Source: an uncultured Alistipes sp.
GTDB taxonomy: Bacteria > Bacteroidota > Bacteroidia > Bacteroidales > Rikenellaceae
Assembly (NCBI GenBank): GCA_900769745.1
Contig: CAAGHX010000219.1
Span: 1-8,232 of the forward strand
DNA: 8,232 nucleotides
Direction of reading: 5' to 3'
In this document: positions 1 through 6,753 of the stretch, piece after piece
Numbering within the stretch: the first letter of the stretch is position 1
Layout of the letters: the number at the start of each line of letters is the position of its first letter
Position numbers and translations under genes: made by a program
The notes under the pieces: model-generated
The model's database searches: none
Told to the model about the DNA's origin: nothing
The model's input: only the letters and a program-made list of their open reading frames with translations

Positions 1-84
1 AACTACACATTCATCTGGGGTATGGGCGGCGAGAACCTCGACTATGGCGACCAGGATTTCTCAGCTATAACCGACCTTAAATAG
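1..84 (+). CDS. kduI: KduI, 5-dehydro-4-deoxy-D-glucuronate isomerase (C-terminal fragment)
   Basis: Frame 1 is open from the first base to a TAG at 82-84 and encodes the last 27 residues of a protein whose start lies outside the window. The tail contains FIWGMGGENLDYGD, which matches my recollection of the conserved C-terminus of KduI (a cupin-fold isomerase with an F-I-W-x-M-x-G-E-N motif). KduI is a cytoplasmic enzyme that converts 5-dehydro-4-deoxy-D-glucuronate (DKI) to 3-deoxy-D-glycero-2,5-hexodiulosonate (DKII), the substrate of KduD. The kduD-type gene begins 10 bases downstream, which supports the call and co-transcription. Active-site residues lie in the missing part, so intactness cannot be judged. 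Confidence 0.82.
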   Translation, partial: NYTFIWGMGGENLDYGDQDFSAITDLK

Positions 85-94
85 CTCGCAAGAT

Positions 95-898
95 ATGAAT
101 CCGTTAAGTAAATTCTCACTCGAGGGCAAGGTGGCTCTAGTTACGGGCGCAGCCTATGGCATCGGTTTCGCTATTGCCGAGGCGCTGGCTAAGGCAGGAG
201 CAAAGATTGCCTTCAACTGCCGCAAAAAGGAGCATCTCGACTCAGCCCTTGCTGAGTATGCCAAGCGAGGCATCGAGGCCAAAGGTTTCTTGTGCGACGT
301 AACCGACGAGGTAGCTGTCGGCAAGATGGTGGAGCAGATTTCGACCGAGCTGGGGGCAATAGATATTTTGGTAAACAACGCCGGCATCATCAAGCGCATA
401 CCTATGCATGAGATGTCGGTCGAGGAGTTCCGCGAGGTGATTGATATCGACCTCACGGCCGCATTTATTATGGCCAAGGCGGTTATTCCTTCGATGATGG
501 AGCGTAGCGGAGGCAAGATTATCAACATCTGCTCGATGATGTCGGAGCTGGGTCGCGAGACTGTGTCGGCCTACGCATCGGCGAAGGGCGGATTGAAGAT
601 GCTCACTCGCAACATTGCCTCGGAGTATGGTCGCTACAACATCCAGTGCAATGCCATAGGTCCTGGCTACATAGCCACACCTCAGACCGCCCCACTGCGT
701 GAGCGTGATGCTGAGGGCAAACGCCACCCATTCGATTCGTTCATCATATCGAAGACCCCTGCCGAGCGTTGGGGCAACCCCGAGGATTTAATGGGACCCG
801 CCATTTTCCTCGCTTCATCGGCGTCGGACTTTGTGAATGGACATATTTTATATGTCGATGGCGGAATTTTGGCCTACATCGGCAAGCAACCACAATAA
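95..898 (+). CDS. kduD: KduD-type SDR, 2-dehydro-3-deoxy-D-gluconate 5-dehydrogenase
   Basis: This 267-residue cytoplasmic short-chain dehydrogenase/reductase is full length for the family. It shows the Rossmann cofactor motif TGAAYGIG (17-24), the adenine-pocket D68 in CDV, NNAG (94-97), and the catalytic S147, Y160 and K164 (YASAK). The C-terminal FLASSASDFVNGHILYVDGG block is typical of classical SDRs. The expected reaction is NAD(P)H-dependent interconversion of DKII and KDG. Homologues are often labelled gluconate 5-dehydrogenase, but the upstream kduI favours KduD. The position usually held by the fourth SDR catalytic residue, Asn, is D119 (IDIDL); I recall the same Asp in Bacteroidales relatives, so it is probably a subfamily trait rather than a defect. 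The ATG at 95 gives an N-terminus (FSLEGKVALVTG) aligning with E. coli KduD. No strong ribosome binding site is visible. The DUF4861 gene starts 10 bases after its stop. Confidence 0.9.
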   Translation: MNPLSKFSLEGKVALVTGAAYGIGFAIAEALAKAGAKIAFNCRKKEHLDSALAEYAKRGIEAKGFLCDVTDEVAVGKMVEQISTELGAIDILVNNAGIIKRIPMHEMSVEEFREVIDIDLTAAFIMAKAVIPSMMERSGGKIINICSMMSELGRETVSAYASAKGGLKMLTRNIASEYGRYNIQCNAIGPGYIATPQTAPLRERDAEGKRHPFDSFIISKTPAERWGNPEDLMGPAIFLASSASDFVNGHILYVDGGILAYIGKQPQ

Positions 899-908
899 AA
901 CGCAGGCT

Positions 909-2042
909 ATGAGAAAAATTGCAATACTTCTTATCGGCCTTGTGCTGTCGTCGTGCGGAATTCTCGGCGATGGACTCTATTTGAAGGTGAGCAACCAACT
1001 AGACTTTGCAAGAGAGGGCGAAGTGGTGGAGGTGGAGTGGAGCCGAATAGGCCGAGCTTTTATCTCGCCCGAGAAGGTGATAGTTCTTAGCACCGACGGC
1101 CAGCAGATACCCTCGCAAGTGCTTTTCGACGATGAGGGTAACCCCACAAAGCTACTCTTTACGGCAGACGTCGAGGCTGGCTCATCGGCCATCTACAACA
1201 TTCGCCGAGGCGAACGCGAGGCATACCCTACTATGGCCTTTGGTCGCTATGTGCCCGAGCGATTGGATGACTATGCTTGGGAGAATAATCTCACGGCATA
1301 CCGCATCTATGGCCCACGCCTCGAATCACCCCAAACGCAGGGTGTGGATGTGTGGGTAAAGAGCACCCCAAAGATGATTATCGACGAGTGGTTTGCTCGC
1401 AACGACTACCACCACAACTATGGCGAGGGAATGGATTGTTACAAGGTAGGCAACACCTTGGGCGGTGGCGCATTGGCGATTGTCGAGGGTGGCAAATTGG
1501 CCCTCGCTGGCAACTACGCCAAACAGCACTGCACCACAAACGGTCCTATTCGCACATCGGCAGAGTTTGAATATGCACCAATCAATGTAGGCGATAAGGT
1601 GGTTACTATTCACCGCAAGATTTCGCTCGACGCCAATAGCCGATTTACCTATCAGGAGTACACCTTGGAGGGATTCGAGGGTAAGCTGGAGGTTGCAGCT
1701 GGCATCATCCTCCACGATGTGAAGGCACGTTCGTTTGGCTCAGAGTATGTAGCCATAACCGAGCCTGCATCCGACTCAAAGGAGCCAGATGTTGATGGCG
1801 ATATATCGCTTGCTGTGATTTTACAAGGCGCTGGCTCTACAAGCGAGATTGATGGTCACATCGCCGCCACACGCCACATTCAGGCGGGCGAGACTATCCG
1901 CATGTGGAACGGTTCGGCTTGGAGCCAAGCTGGAATGGAGTGCCACGACAAGTGGCTGCGCGAGGTGGAGCAGATGAAGCAACGCATCGAATCGCCCCTG
2001 CACACTCAGTATATCAAACGCCGCGAGGCTATCAACAAATAG
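909..2042 (+). CDS. DUF4861 family lipoprotein
   Basis: The 377-residue product starts at ATG 909, giving a short lipoprotein signal MRKIAILLIGLVLSSC with lipobox LSSC and acylated C16. An in-frame ATG at 837 would overlap kduD by 62 bases and bury the signal peptide, so I rejected it. The mature protein carries blocks I associate with DUF4861: RYVPERLDDYAWEN (113-126), RIYGP (132-136), DVWVKSTPKMIIDEW (147-161) and YHHNYGEGMDCYKVG (167-181), followed by a Gly-rich stretch. Composition suggests a mostly beta protein anchored in the cell envelope. DUF4861 genes are known to me from Bacteroidota glycan clusters together with kduI, kduD and unsaturated-uronyl hydrolases, but I know of no established reaction. 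The order kduI-kduD-DUF4861 with 10-base gaps implies a role in handling uronate-containing glycans. Carbohydrate binding or a lyase/hydrolase-type activity are both only guesses. A strong terminator follows the stop. Confidence 0.85.
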   Translation: MRKIAILLIGLVLSSCGILGDGLYLKVSNQLDFAREGEVVEVEWSRIGRAFISPEKVIVLSTDGQQIPSQVLFDDEGNPTKLLFTADVEAGSSAIYNIRRGEREAYPTMAFGRYVPERLDDYAWENNLTAYRIYGPRLESPQTQGVDVWVKSTPKMIIDEWFARNDYHHNYGEGMDCYKVGNTLGGGALAIVEGGKLALAGNYAKQHCTTNGPIRTSAEFEYAPINVGDKVVTIHRKISLDANSRFTYQEYTLEGFEGKLEVAAGIILHDVKARSFGSEYVAITEPASDSKEPDVDGDISLAVILQGAGSTSEIDGHIAATRHIQAGETIRMWNGSAWSQAGMECHDKWLREVEQMKQRIESPLHTQYIKRREAINK

Positions 2043-2048
2043 ACCAAC

Positions 2049-2083
2049 AAAAAGGTTGTCCAACAAATCGGACAACCTTTTTT
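2049..2083. terminator. Bidirectional intrinsic terminator between convergent operons
   Basis: A perfect inverted repeat pairs 2049-2061 with 2070-2082 (core GGTTGTCC / GGACAACC) around an 8-base loop. On the + strand the stem ends in six T (2078-2083). On the - strand the complementary run of five A (2049-2053) gives five T. It lies 6 bases after the DUF4861 stop and 45 bases past the GH43 stop, so it can end both transcripts. Confidence 0.9.
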
Positions 2084-2087
2084 CCTC

Positions 2088-2104
2088 CAACTTATTCGAA
2101 GTTG
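2088..2104. repeat. Short inverted repeat in the convergent gap
   Basis: CAACTT (2088-2093) and AAGTTG (2099-2104) form a 6-bp stem with a 5-base loop directly beside the main terminator. There is no T run next to it, so it is not a terminator by itself. It may add structure to the 3' end of the GH43 mRNA, or be chance. Confidence 0.4.
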
Positions 2105-2116
2105 TATAACAATAGT

Positions 2117-2139
2117 CCACTGAGTATTTACTCAGATGG
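2117..2139. repeat. Hairpin spanning the GH43 stop codon
   Basis: CTGAGTATTTACTCAG (2120-2135) is an inverted repeat with 7-base arms. It extends by CCA/TGG (2117-2119 with 2137-2139) around one unpaired base at 2136. The GH43 stop codon (2128-2130 on the - strand) sits in its centre. No T run follows on either strand. It could protect the mRNA 3' end or slow ribosome exit, but no function is shown. Confidence 0.4.
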
Positions 2140-3579
2140 CGTATAATTAAAGTACTGGAACTTCGCCTCATCCTCACCTGTTGAACACAACGCTGGGCGC
2201 AACGAGATGAAATCACCCAATTTGTTGTGGTGCATATCCTTGATATCAATGCCCTCGCTGAGCATCTCCCACTTCTTGCCGTCGGCACTTGCAAGCACAT
2301 TCAACTTCTCGCCGCCGTTCTCAAGTTTGAGGTAAACTGAGCGACCAAACTTATTAGGAATCTGCTCGACGTCGGTGGCATTCTTGTAGATTGTGAGCGT
2401 CTCGCCGTTACACATTACGCCAGCATATGCCTTTGCGCTGTAGTAGAGAATCATACCAGCCTCATTACCCTTTTTACCGAGCGAGAGCTGAGTCTCGATG
2501 GTATAGCGGTAGTTGGGGGCTGTGGCAATCATCATATGACCTTCGTGAGGCTTAGCGCCACGAGCAGGCAGGACTGCTGCACCCTTTTTGAGCGATGCTA
2601 TCTTGGTGATATTCTCTCGCCAGCCTGCCCACTGCCAACTGAATTGGTCAGAGTCAAACGAATCAGATATATTGAGTTTGTTAGGCTCAAGCTCTGCAAT
2701 CTCCAAATCCTTAACAGGACGATACCAGCCACCCTTTGTCCACTCGATAGGCTCCATCAGAGTGTGACGACCAATGGCGTGAGCGCCCTTTCGGTAGGCG
2801 TGATATATAATCCACCACTGACCATCAGGGCCTTCGATGATTGAGCCATGACCCTTCGACCACCACTCCTCACTTGCCGAGTAGGTGTGAACGATGGGGT
2901 TATATGGCGAGTTCTCCCATGGCCCATAGATATCCTTGGCACGTGCACAGATGGCCATATGGCTTGTTGCAGGACCTGCAGTACCACCCATAGCCGATGT
3001 CATATAGTAGTAACCGTTGTGGTATATGAGCTTGGGCGACTCCAAGCAGCCACACTCAGTTGCCCACTCAGCAGGGTATTTCCAGCCGGTATATACTCGC
3101 TTTGTCTCGCCCGCACGAGCCAAACCATCATCTGTCAGAGGTGTAACATTTCCCATATTTGTGAAGAGGTAACGCTTACCCTCGGGCGTTACAACCAAAC
3201 CTGGGTCAATACCCTTAATCTTCAAATCAATAGGCTCGCTCCAGGGACCGTGCACATCTTGAGCCGTAATCACCCAGTTGGTACCATCGGCTGGGAAGTA
3301 GATATAGAAGGTATCTCCCACCTTCTGAAAATCTGGCGCCCACGCCGAGCCTGCCCAATCTGTTGCAGCGTGAGCAATGGGCTCCCACTTCATCAAATCA
3401 CGCGAATGCCAAATCAAAAAGCCTGGTTTATAGTAGTTTGGCGTGTGAGTCATATAGTAATCCTCACCATCCTTGACGATGGTGGGATCGGGATAATCTC
3501 CCTGCATAAGAAGGACCTGCGCAGATGCAAACGTTGAAAATGCAAAGCAGATGAGCAACGCTAAGATTAATTTTTTCAT
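2128..3579 (-). CDS. Secreted GH43 family glycoside hydrolase with C-terminal beta-sandwich domain
   Basis: The 483-residue protein begins with a signal peptide (MKK, hydrophobic 4-18, likely cleavage after ASA or ASAQ near 20-21) without a lipobox Cys, so it is probably periplasmic. A GH43 five-bladed propeller spans about 25-300. The three catalytic acids are recognisable: general base D31 in DYPDPT, pKa-tuning D125 in IDPG, and general acid E180 in LESPKL. KGHG (242-245) supplies the His expected near the active site. From about residue 306 (SDSFDS...WQWAGW) to the end is a region resembling the concanavalin-like C-terminal domain of beta-xylosidase-type GH43 enzymes. The family cleaves arabinose, xylose or galactose linkages by inversion; the exact sugar cannot be read here. 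Co-location with uronate genes suggests removal of side sugars from an acidic glycan such as pectin. It is the last gene of the - strand set, after a 166-base gap. Confidence 0.88.
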   Translation of the reverse strand: MKKLILALLICFAFSTFASAQVLLMQGDYPDPTIVKDGEDYYMTHTPNYYKPGFLIWHSRDLMKWEPIAHAATDWAGSAWAPDFQKVGDTFYIYFPADGTNWVITAQDVHGPWSEPIDLKIKGIDPGLVVTPEGKRYLFTNMGNVTPLTDDGLARAGETKRVYTGWKYPAEWATECGCLESPKLIYHNGYYYMTSAMGGTAGPATSHMAICARAKDIYGPWENSPYNPIVHTYSASEEWWSKGHGSIIEGPDGQWWIIYHAYRKGAHAIGRHTLMEPIEWTKGGWYRPVKDLEIAELEPNKLNISDSFDSDQFSWQWAGWRENITKIASLKKGAAVLPARGAKPHEGHMMIATAPNYRYTIETQLSLGKKGNEAGMILYYSAKAYAGVMCNGETLTIYKNATDVEQIPNKFGRSVYLKLENGGEKLNVLASADGKKWEMLSEGIDIKDMHHNKLGDFISLRPALCSTGEDEAKFQYFNYTPSE

Positions 3580-3745
3580 AGCAAAAAATATAGTGTCCGA
3601 TAAAAATCGGGACTGGTTAAAAATTAAGGGTGATTCTATAAATTATACTTACCAAATAGGCAAATCTTTCCAAATATTCAAAAAATTTCACAGCTTTTCA
3701 GAGAAGCCTGCTTAACAAAAAGTTTGTTAAACCGACTCATAATTC
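3580..3745 (-). promoter_or_regulatory. 166-base leader region of GH43, possible internal promoter
   Basis: This is the only wide gap within the - strand gene set and is strongly AT-rich. Read on the - strand it contains TATAAT at 3647-3642 and three ATTTG words (3675-3671, 3665-3661, 3657-3653). These resemble parts of the Bacteroidota promoter (TTTG near -33, TAnnTTTG near -7), but no pair has good spacing and no full -7 box is present. A promoter here is plausible, not shown. Near the tlpA-like end an 8-bp AT-rich inverted repeat (3712-3719 with 3723-3730) lacks a following T run, so it is at best a weak terminator. Confidence 0.3.
3595..3613 (-). repeat. Hairpin in the GH43 5' leader
   Basis: GTCCGAT (3595-3601) and ATCGGGAC (3606-3613) pair over 7 bp with one bulged base around a 4-base loop. 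The hairpin ends 15 bases before the GH43 start codon, and the spacer is AT-rich. It could affect translation initiation. It matches no riboswitch I know. Confidence 0.35.
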
Positions 3746-5218
3746 CTACAACTCAATATATCTATCTATCAAAGTTCGTATTTGCCCTGAACTTGGTCGG
3801 GGAGCATCGGTATCCGCCATTTTGCCATCTTTATCGTATAACAAAAATCGCGGAATTGTTTTGAACTTAATCTCCTTCAAAAGTGCCGCTGACGAAGCGT
3901 TCGACACAAAATAATTCTCCCCCAAATAATCGGTTTGGCAATCGGCTACCGCTTTACGCCAATTCTGCTCTTTGTCGTTTACTGCCAAATACACAAACAC
4001 CACGTCTTTATCTTTGTATTCCTCTCTGAGTTGCTTTGCTTCGGGCATCTCTGCTCTACACGGGGCACACCACGAAGCCCAAAGATCAACATAAACAACT
4101 TTACCTTTATGATTGTTTAAAACATCACTCCAAACAAACTCCTCACCTTCAAGATTTTCAAGGCACAAATCAGTTGAATACTCGGCTATATTATTTTTGT
4201 TATTGACAGTCATGTTATACGACAACAAATCTCCTGTAATCTGTTGGTACTTTTCTTCATAGCTGGCCACTAATTGTGGCGGATATGGAGTCCAACCTGT
4301 ATCTTGAATTCTGTATAAAGTTTCACGAAGCATAATGTTTCGTGCGGTGGTTTGCAATGAAGAATCTGCCGCAATTAAGTCAAACAACTGTGGAGCTTTT
4401 GTCCCTTTGGGAGCATTTATATAACTATGACGATTTGCAAGCAGTAGAGTATAGTTCGATATGTAGTATTTCAAACTATCATTCTGGATAACATCATCAA
4501 CACTTTGTTGCTTTAAACCAATCTTTCGGAAGTAATAGTCGGCATAATCTACACTTATCTCTCCCGACGACACAAGCGCATCAAGCTTCAACTTTATAGA
4601 CTCCGTATATTGTGAATAGACTTGCGCCAATGAATCAAGATTACAATACAATTTATCATACCCCAATGACTCGATTATCGACTGTGGAGTTTTACCCTCT
4701 TTGATTAATTTGTATGCGTGCCCGAACCTACTCTCTTCGAGTATCGCATTTATTGAGTATCCGTTTGACTGTATAGCTCTTGAATCAGACCATAACAGAT
4801 TATATAGTTGGGTATTTGCCTCGAATCTTAGACTCTTGATATTTGGTCTATTATCCTTATCGTATGTAAACAATACACTATCGCCAGCAATCAACAGATA
4901 AGAAATATCTTCAATTAAATTATATCTATGCAGAATCTCAACGAATCCATGTTTTACAGGGATAGACAACGTGTCATAACCTATATTCTTCGGTATATAG
5001 AAATTTCTATACAGAAGAGTATCAACATAGGCAATCGTATATTCAGGATTTCTTCGCAAACCTCTAAAATACTCGGAAGAATTTTGCAATGGCGCATCTT
5101 GAAAAATTATGGTAACACAAGATCGGTCTTCTTGCACCGATTCAACACCACTTCCAAAATTACAAGAAGCCAGGCTAAGCGACACCAGCAAAATTATATT
5201 TGCATATAATAATCTCAT
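3746..5218 (-). CDS. TlpA-like thioredoxin-fold lipoprotein with unassigned N-terminal region
   Basis: I place the start at ATG 5218 (490 residues); the frame also has a TTG just before it. The N-terminus MRLLYANIILLVSLSLASC is a lipoprotein signal with lipobox LASC and lipidated C19. Residues about 20-330 match no family I can name with certainty: a beta-rich part (LIAGDSVLFTYD near 109-120) precedes a long helical part, an arrangement like the DUF4369-type N-termini of Bacteroidota TlpA proteins. Residues about 355-490 are a thioredoxin domain with the redox motif WCAPC (383-387, after YVDLWAS) and the cis-proline in TIPRF (P456). Such envelope proteins reduce or exchange disulfides in periplasmic partners. 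It sits 44 bases after the MFS gene. It is clearly more AT-rich than its neighbours: line 4141-4200 has 21 G/C of 60, against 30 of 60 for 5581-5640. Its substrate is unknown. Confidence 0.85.
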   Translation of the reverse strand: MRLLYANIILLVSLSLASCNFGSGVESVQEDRSCVTIIFQDAPLQNSSEYFRGLRRNPEYTIAYVDTLLYRNFYIPKNIGYDTLSIPVKHGFVEILHRYNLIEDISYLLIAGDSVLFTYDKDNRPNIKSLRFEANTQLYNLLWSDSRAIQSNGYSINAILEESRFGHAYKLIKEGKTPQSIIESLGYDKLYCNLDSLAQVYSQYTESIKLKLDALVSSGEISVDYADYYFRKIGLKQQSVDDVIQNDSLKYYISNYTLLLANRHSYINAPKGTKAPQLFDLIAADSSLQTTARNIMLRETLYRIQDTGWTPYPPQLVASYEEKYQQITGDLLSYNMTVNNKNNIAEYSTDLCLENLEGEEFVWSDVLNNHKGKVVYVDLWASWCAPCRAEMPEAKQLREEYKDKDVVFVYLAVNDKEQNWRKAVADCQTDYLGENYFVSNASSAALLKEIKFKTIPRFLLYDKDGKMADTDAPRPSSGQIRTLIDRYIEL

Positions 5219-5249
5219 CAACTTTTATCTAACCTTTTAAAGTCAATTT

Positions 5250-5262
5250 AAATCATTGATTT
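5250..5262. repeat. Short palindrome after the MFS stop codon
   Basis: AAATCATTGATTT is a 13-base inverted repeat with 6-base arms directly abutting the MFS stop codon (5263-5265 on the - strand), in the 44-base gap before the tlpA-like gene. It is AT-only apart from one C/G pair and has no useful T run, so termination is unlikely. It may be chance in AT-rich spacer. Confidence 0.25.
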
Positions 5263-6714
5263 CTACAAGACTATTGGTTTATACTTCGGCACAAACGCCT
5301 TCATCGCCATCCAGCTCGCAAGATAAGCCACAGCACAGAACGAGAAGGCAATCATATAACCTGCCTCGATACCAGTGTAGCCCATAAAGCTCATATTCGA
5401 CTGCTCGGCATAGTCGAAGAGCTGACCTGCGCCAAGCTGAATACCAAACGAGCCTACACCACCCGCCATACCACCGATACCGGTGATGGTTGCAATCATC
5501 GACTTAGGGAACATATCGCCCACAGTCGAGAAGATATTGGCCGACCACGACTGATGAGCCGCAGCAGCGATACCCACAATCACAACAGGGAACCAATATG
5601 AATACTGCGACAATGGCTGTGCCAAGAGTGCCAAGAGTGGGAAGAATGCGAAAATCAACATCGCGCGCATACGACCCGCATATGGGTTCATCTTATATTT
5701 CTCGATGAAAATTGTTGGCAGGTAGCCACCCACAAGCGAGATCATCACAATCAGATACAACACACCCAGAGCCAACTGGAACTCAAAACTTGTTGACGAC
5801 ATACCGCAAGCATTCTTCAAATATGATGGCATCCAGAACAGATAGAACCACCACACACCATCAGCGATGGCCTTACCCGAGATAAAGGCCCAAGTCTGGC
5901 GGTATGAGAAGCATTTCCACAGCGACACCTTTGGTGCTGATGCAGCCTCGGCAGCAGCCTTGGCAGCCGCAGCCTCCTCCTCGGCGCTATCCGAATTGAT
6001 ATACTCCAGCTCGGCAGCATTGACCATAGGATTCTGCTCGGGCTTCTTGTAGAGGAACTGCCAGAATCCCATCCACACAAATCCCAACGCACCGATGATT
6101 ATAAACGAAGCCTCCCAACCGAACTTCTGCGCCAAAACGGGGATTGTAAATGGAGCAAGCAGAGCACCGATAGTAGAGCCAGCATTGAAGATACTTGTTG
6201 CATAGGCTCTATCCTTCTTGGGGAAGTACTCGGCAGTGGCCTTGATAGCGGCAGGGAAGTTACCCGCCTCACCCACTGCAAGCATACAGCGTGCTATGAT
6301 AAAGAACGTAAGCGAGACAAGCGCAATCTTCGATATAAGCTCTGCATTATCGACCACAGCTCTCAGTGCCTCGGCATTGGGCAAATCGACAACCCACTCG
6401 GTTGCTACACCACACAAAGCGTGAACGCAGGCGCCAACCGACCAGATACCGATACTCCACATGTATCCACGCTTGGTGTCGAGTCTATCTACGATGCGGC
6501 CCGCAAACAACATAGCCACAGCATATACCAGCGAGAAGATACCCGTTACCCAACCATAGTGCGAATTGGTCCAGTGGAATTCGGGGCGGATGAAATCCTC
6601 CCACGTGAGCGACAACACCTGACGGTCGAGGTAGTTGATAGTAGTCGCAAAAAATAGCAAAGAGCAGATAACCCAACGATATGAGGTCATCTTTGAAGTG
6701 TTGCTGTTTGTCAT
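5263..6714 (-). CDS. MFS hexuronate transporter, ExuT/ACS type
   Basis: The 483-residue polytopic inner-membrane carrier belongs to the anion:cation symporter branch of the major facilitator superfamily. TM1 ends with NYLDRQ (27-32), the loop after TM2 has the MFS signature GRIVDRLDTKRG (72-83), and TM4 carries GEAGNFPAAIKATAEYFP (148-165), followed by an FNAGSTIGA stretch, all matching ExuT-like proteins. A non-membrane stretch at about 103-128 enlarges the loop before TM4, which I recall in Bacteroidota relatives. The central cytoplasmic loop contains the Ala/Glu-rich tract EEEAAAAKAAAEAASA (245-260). The expected role is proton-coupled import of galacturonate, glucuronate, an unsaturated uronate or KDG. 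Position 39 bases downstream of eda fits uptake feeding that pathway, but the ligand is not determined. I use ATG 6714; the in-frame ATG at residue 9 is a possible alternative. The leader is AT-rich with no clear ribosome binding site. Confidence 0.88.
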   Translation of the reverse strand: MTNSNTSKMTSYRWVICSLLFFATTINYLDRQVLSLTWEDFIRPEFHWTNSHYGWVTGIFSLVYAVAMLFAGRIVDRLDTKRGYMWSIGIWSVGACVHALCGVATEWVVDLPNAEALRAVVDNAELISKIALVSLTFFIIARCMLAVGEAGNFPAAIKATAEYFPKKDRAYATSIFNAGSTIGALLAPFTIPVLAQKFGWEASFIIIGALGFVWMGFWQFLYKKPEQNPMVNAAELEYINSDSAEEEAAAAKAAAEAASAPKVSLWKCFSYRQTWAFISGKAIADGVWWFYLFWMPSYLKNACGMSSTSFEFQLALGVLYLIVMISLVGGYLPTIFIEKYKMNPYAGRMRAMLIFAFFPLLALLAQPLSQYSYWFPVVIVGIAAAAHQSWSANIFSTVGDMFPKSMIATITGIGGMAGGVGSFGIQLGAGQLFDYAEQSNMSFMGYTGIEAGYMIAFSFCAVAYLASWMAMKAFVPKYKPIVL

Positions 6715-6753
6715 ATTAGTAGTTTTAGTTTTGTTTATTCATTCTGCCAAATA

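Noticed and set aside
242..727. 161-codon - strand open frame inside kduD
   Set aside because: Shadow of the SDR gene; His/Arg-rich composition and no motif.
837..908. Upstream in-frame ATG for the DUF4861 gene
   Set aside because: It would overlap kduD by 62 bases and put 24 polar residues before a clear lipoprotein signal peptide; ATG 909 gives a proper signal and lipobox.
2848..3537. 229-codon open frame on the + strand opposite GH43
   Set aside because: No recognisable domain, rich in Cys, Arg and Ile as expected for an antisense shadow, while the - strand frame has an intact GH43 catalytic set.
3710..3732. Inverted repeat after the tlpA-like gene as an intrinsic terminator
   Set aside because: The stem is AT-rich with a 3-base loop and no T run follows on the - strand, so I kept it only as a note in the leader entry.
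5219..5221. TTG start for the tlpA-like gene
   Set aside because: ATG follows immediately at 5218 and gives a normal lipoprotein signal; nothing favours the TTG.
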